Source: JBEKJU01 sp050011095 (GTDB taxonomy: Bacteria > Desulfobacterota > Syntrophorhabdia > Syntrophorhabdales > WCHB1-27). Taken from it: 16,873 nt of DNA. Position numbers and translations under genes: made by a program. Under the pieces are notes generated by a model. The model was not told the origin of the DNA. It searched no databases and was given only the letters and a program-made list of their open reading frames with translations. Below are positions 15,119-16,873 of this stretch, one piece after another. The DNA lies in contig JBEKJU010000135.1 in NCBI GenBank assembly GCA_050011095.1, positions 1 through 16,873 on the forward strand, read 5' to 3'. Positions within the stretch are counted from its first letter, which is position 1; the number at the start of each line of letters is the position of its first letter.

Positions 15119-15233
15119 GGCGGATATCGACCTCACCGGCATCACCATCACCGTCAACGGCAAGAGCATGACCATTGTCGAGCCGGACCTTATCAAGAAA
15201 GACTACCTTGCCCGCCGCCGTCGCACCTCATAG
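15102..15233 (+). pseudogene. Coding-like tail in +1 frame behind the HTH gene
   Basis: The frame is open from 15093 to TAG 15231-15233 and reads ADIDLTGITITVNGKSM, IVEPDLIKKDYLARRRR with G or C at most third positions, typical of real coding here. The only start candidate is TTG 15102, without a ribosome binding site and overlapping the HTH gene. It is most simply the detached C-terminal part of that gene or a fragment of another phage gene. No family recognised. Confidence 0.5.
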
Positions 15234-15254
15234 GGACGCCTTACAGGGCAGGGC

Positions 15255-15304
15255 GGGCCATTCGCCTTACCTCGGGGCGCCTTCTTTTGTGGTGGCGATG
15301 GCCC
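15255..15304. repeat. Long imperfect inverted repeat
   Basis: GGGCCATTCGCC (15255-15266) pairs with GGCGATGGCCC (15294-15304) with one bulged base. CGCCTT also occurs three times around it (about 15236, 15263, 15279). Nothing in 15234-15360 looks like a gene. Confidence 0.7.
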
Positions 15305-15360
15305 GAAGCCCGCTTTGTCCGCATCTGTTGGGAATGGTGTTGGGAAAGGTGATCTGGACA

Positions 15361-15393
15361 ACAAAAAAGGGCTACAGAAAATCGCTGTAACCC
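15361..15393 (-). terminator. Rho-independent terminator reading on the minus strand
   Basis: GGGCTACAG (15369-15377) and CTGTAACCC (15385-15393) form a 9-position stem with one G-T-type pair. On the minus strand it is followed by TTTTTTGTTG. No minus-strand gene feeds it, which suggests rearranged or imported DNA. Confidence 0.65.
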
Positions 15394-15742
15394 ATTGATA
15401 TCATCGAGCGCGCCCTTGACCTGTGCGAGCTCCTTATCTGTCATGCGCGGGGCCGCCTTCGACCTCATGGACGAGGACCCGGCCAGCGCGGACGCAAAGG
15501 CCGTGCTCAAGTGGATCGTGACAAGAGGGGAACCGACGTTCAAGCAAAGCGATGCCATTAAAGAGAATCGTCGATTCAGGACCATTGGGCGACTGGAAAC
15601 GGCCTTAAAGGTTCTCGCTTCCAGGCATATCGTCGGCGAGCCGACGAAAAAGACCACGGGGGGGAGGCCGTCAATCGTGTATGACGTGAACCCCGAGATT
15701 CTTAACCTATGCAGGGTACAAAAGGTTGAAAAGGGTATATGA
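15391..15742 (+). pseudogene. C-terminal remnant of a phage/plasmid primase-helicase-like protein (DUF3987 type)
   Basis: Two frames together read as one protein end: IIERALDLCELLICHAR (frame opening at 15391), then AAFDLMDEDPASADAKAVL, KWIVTRGEPTFKQSDAIK and a winged-helix-like finish with GGRPSIVYDVNPE. The switch lies in GGGG at 15449-15452, where one extra base breaks the frame. I recognise the pattern ELL-HARAAFDLM-DP-A...GRPS-VY-VNP from the tails of DUF3987-type replication proteins, usually several hundred residues; here only about 115 remain, and the N-terminal part is absent. It starts immediately after the minus-strand terminator, so a deletion or rearrangement junction lies there. 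Annotation from memory of the family, not from a search. Confidence 0.55.
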
Positions 15743-15778
15743 AACCCGACTTTCTGACCTTTCTGACCTTTTGTACCC
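15714..15778. repeat. 13-bp perfect inverted repeat around the end of the primase-like remnant
   Basis: GGGTACAAAAGGT (15714-15726) and ACCTTTTGTACCC (15766-15778) are perfect inverted repeats 39 bases apart. Between them TTTCTGACC is repeated in tandem. The left arm lies in the coding end (encoding RVQKVEK), the right arm just before the next ribosome binding site. Confidence 0.9.
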
Positions 15779-15796
15779 ACAAGGAGGTTTCTAAAA

Positions 15797-16033
15797 ATGG
15801 GTTGGCGTGATTATCGAATGCCTACCGGTCGAGACGACGACATTCGTGCGGAACCTTCCGAAGAGCAGCGGGCCACGTTCCAGGAGACCTTCACGCCGAA
15901 GGGCGCCGAGGCCGTCAGGGGAGGCATCGAGGCGACAGAACAGGCGCCCTGCCGATCCTCCTGCAACCGATCATTCCGGAGTTTGATCCCAACTGGACTA
16001 CGCCGGGGCCGAGATGAACGTAACATCGCGTAG
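15797..16033 (+). pseudogene. Small hypothetical gene, apparently frameshifted
   Basis: ATG 15797 has an excellent AAGGAGGT (15781-15788). The first 48 residues (MGWRDYRMPTGRDD, AEPSEEQRATFQETF) look like a real acidic-basic protein. After IEATEQ the same frame becomes Cys/Arg-rich, while another frame reads ALPILLQPIIPEFDPNW and stops at 16015-16017. About two extra bases (CC in GCGCCCTG near 15946) would explain the switch. The intact product would be about 72 aa. No family recognised. Confidence 0.5.
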
Positions 16034-16122
16034 GATTTGACTATGAAAGGGGGGGGGCTGCGACGGTCCCCCTTCAGTGCCTATTGGCCGCCCACTGAGG
16101 CTTTGCAGGGGGCGCTTGATCG

Positions 16123-16287
16123 TTGTCAGTGGGAGTTACTACCCTTGCCCGACAGCTTCCCGCGCATCCTGAGGCATCCTACGCGAATCTTTTGATTGAC
16201 AACGGCGCATGGTACGCGGCAGAGGCGGTTTCGAAAGAGACGCGAAGACTCAGGGGAGTAATGAAGGCGTGTCATCCGGACGAATGA
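16123..16287 (+). CDS. Possible small ORF, 54 aa
   Basis: The frame runs from TTG 16123 (GTG 16129 alternative) to TGA 16285-16287 and contains coding-like NLLIDNGAWYAAEAVSKE, TRRLRGVMKACHPDE. AGGGGG lies 10 nt upstream. Its end is 8 nt before a strong terminator, which fits a last gene. An overlapping frame from ATG 16043 (behind a run of nine G) to 16195 is also open. The area may be a decayed gene; no family recognised. Confidence 0.35.
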   Translation: MSVGVTTLARQLPAHPEASYANLLIDNGAWYAAEAVSKETRRLRGVMKACHPDE

Positions 16288-16295
16288 CAGTCAGG

Positions 16296-16322
16296 GGCGG
16301 TCCTTCGGGGCCGCCTTTTTTT
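16296..16322 (+). terminator. UUCG-tetraloop terminator
   Basis: GGCGGTCC-TTCG-GGGCCGCC forms an 8-bp stem with an extra-stable UUCG loop, followed by seven T. It closes the right-hand gene group of the element. Confidence 0.93.
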
Positions 16323-16430
16323 ATGGGATCTGTTCGGACTGGGCCCCACAGGTGAGCGGAGCGTGGAGTACCGGGGAGACATGTACAAAACCCCGAGAGG
16401 CCGCATTGTGAAAAAAGCCGGGGTGCTTTC

Positions 16431-16456
16431 ATATTTGGGGACACTTTTGGGGACAC
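16431..16456. repeat. Two direct copies of TTTGGGGACAC near the right end
   Basis: TTTGGGGACAC (16434-16444) and TTTGGGGACAC (16446-16456), 12 bp apart, share TTTGGGGACA with the repeat cluster at 9571-9626 beside the integrase. Possible right-end recombination or REP-like site. Confidence 0.75.
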
Positions 16457-16512
16457 TCCATATTTTTATATTTTACATACATGAATGATTATATAACGTT
16501 ACGTGATTTGTT

Positions 16513-16590
16513 AGGCTCCTGCCCGTTTTTGAGTGCGACGCTCGGCAGAACGGGGTCATGGGAGTACTCCCATGACCCATTTTTATTTTC
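16513..16590 (+). terminator. Structured RNA segment ending in a palindromic terminator
   Basis: CCCGTT pairs with AACGGG around an inner GAG/CTC hairpin (16522-16555). It is followed by the perfect 26-bp palindrome GGGTCATGGGAGT/ACTCCCATGACCC (16553-16578) and ATTTTTATTTT. No gene ends here, so it may terminate a small RNA starting in the AT-rich stretch at about 16460-16500. Confidence 0.6.
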
Positions 16591-16873
16591 TGCTTTTTGT
16601 CACCCCTGGTTGTCACTTTGACAAGGACTCGGGATAGTGAGAAACTGTGAATATGATGAACATAGAACAGCTCGAATAGTGGAGAAATATGCTCGAAAGA
16701 TAGTCTTTACTGTCACACTCGGGGAGAAAAGCCCTCACCTTCTGGTGAAGGCTTCAGCAACCCACAACGCTTGACCGAGGTCTGGCTATGACGGATATGG
16801 CAGAATGTTTCCTCCCACCTCAGGGTGGTTTTGCGGGCTGCCGAAGTCGACTTCAGTCGACATAGGCATCCCA
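16591..16873. other. Non-coding stretch with hairpins, no gene seen
   Basis: No convincing ORF. AAGCCCTCACC (16729-16739) and GGTGAAGGCTT (16744-16754) make a hairpin with a 4-nt loop and one mismatch. CCACC-TCAG-GGTGG (16815-16828) followed by TTTT is a weak terminator candidate. It may be host DNA beyond the element or a structured leader of a gene past the window; I cannot decide. Confidence 0.4.

Larger units (their letters stand above)
9459..16460 (+). mobile_element. Integrative element inserted next to tRNA-Asn (right end tentative)
   Basis: A P4-type integrase adjacent to a tRNA gene, an AlpA-type regulator, winged-helix proteins, a PC4-like ssDNA-binding protein and a primase-like remnant define an accessory block unlike the housekeeping operons to its left. 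No capsid, tail, portal or conjugation genes are visible. The tRNA 3' end is not repeated within the window, so attR is either beyond 16873 or not at the tRNA. The right limit given is the TTTGGGGACA pair at 16434-16456, chosen only because a related repeat lies at 9571-9626. Confidence 0.6.

Noticed and set aside
15241..15780. 179-codon minus-strand frame
   Set aside because: It runs through the minus-strand terminator and opposite the primase-like remnant, whose + strand reading is far more protein-like.
16788..16865. 25-codon ORF at the right edge
   Set aside because: Very short, with only a weak GAGG upstream and overlapping the CCACC/GGTGG hairpin; not supported.
9459..16873. Copy of the tRNA-Asn 3' end as attR
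   Set aside because: Searched by eye; only a 9-base partial match (TCCTGCCCG near 16518) is present, which is not enough to call an attachment site.
1..16873. CRISPR arrays, rRNA genes, insertion-sequence transposases
   Set aside because: No regularly spaced repeat array, no rRNA-like segments and no transposase motifs were seen on either strand.

Overview
The window looks like a chromosomal segment of a fairly GC-rich bacterium, most likely a member of the Desulfobacterota (former Deltaproteobacteria). This is inferred from gene order (zapB/zapA - 6S RNA - rny - ymdB - tyrS) and protein character, not from a database search. It has two parts: a housekeeping core (1-9520) and an integrated accessory element that starts beside a tRNA-Asn gene (about 9459 to at least 16460).

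Core, all on the + strand: a sigma70-type promoter drives aspS (AspRS with the His of the non-discriminating type). It is followed by a DRE-TIM metallolyase (isopropylmalate/citrate synthase superfamily) carrying a C-terminal Cache-like sensor domain, and by prfB with its classic programmed +1 frameshift. Next come a ZapB-like coiled coil, zapA, a 6S RNA whose 5' closing stem lies inside the end of zapA, and rny (RNase Y). ymdB has lost an internal C-terminal piece. tyrS, tRNA-Asn(GUU) and a strong terminator close the core.

Accessory element: a P4-type tyrosine integrase reads away from the tRNA. It is followed by an unknown 264-aa protein, an AlpA-type regulator, a winged-helix protein whose gene end carries a 16-bp repeat present three times, a PC4-like ssDNA-binding/winged-helix fusion, two very small genes and a coiled-coil protein. 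Most groups end in strong hairpin terminators. No capsid, tail, large terminase or conjugation genes are visible, so the visible part resembles a small satellite-like or plasmid-like island rather than a full prophage.

From about 14890 to 16290 the coding is fragmentary: an HTH (Nu1-like) protein followed by a +1-frame tail at a CTT-TGA site, a frameshifted C-terminal remnant resembling phage/plasmid primase-helicase proteins, and a small frameshifted ORF. After a UUCG terminator, the last 550 bases have no convincing gene but several strong inverted repeats. A TTTGGGGACA motif occurs at both ends of the element; the right attachment site is not certain.
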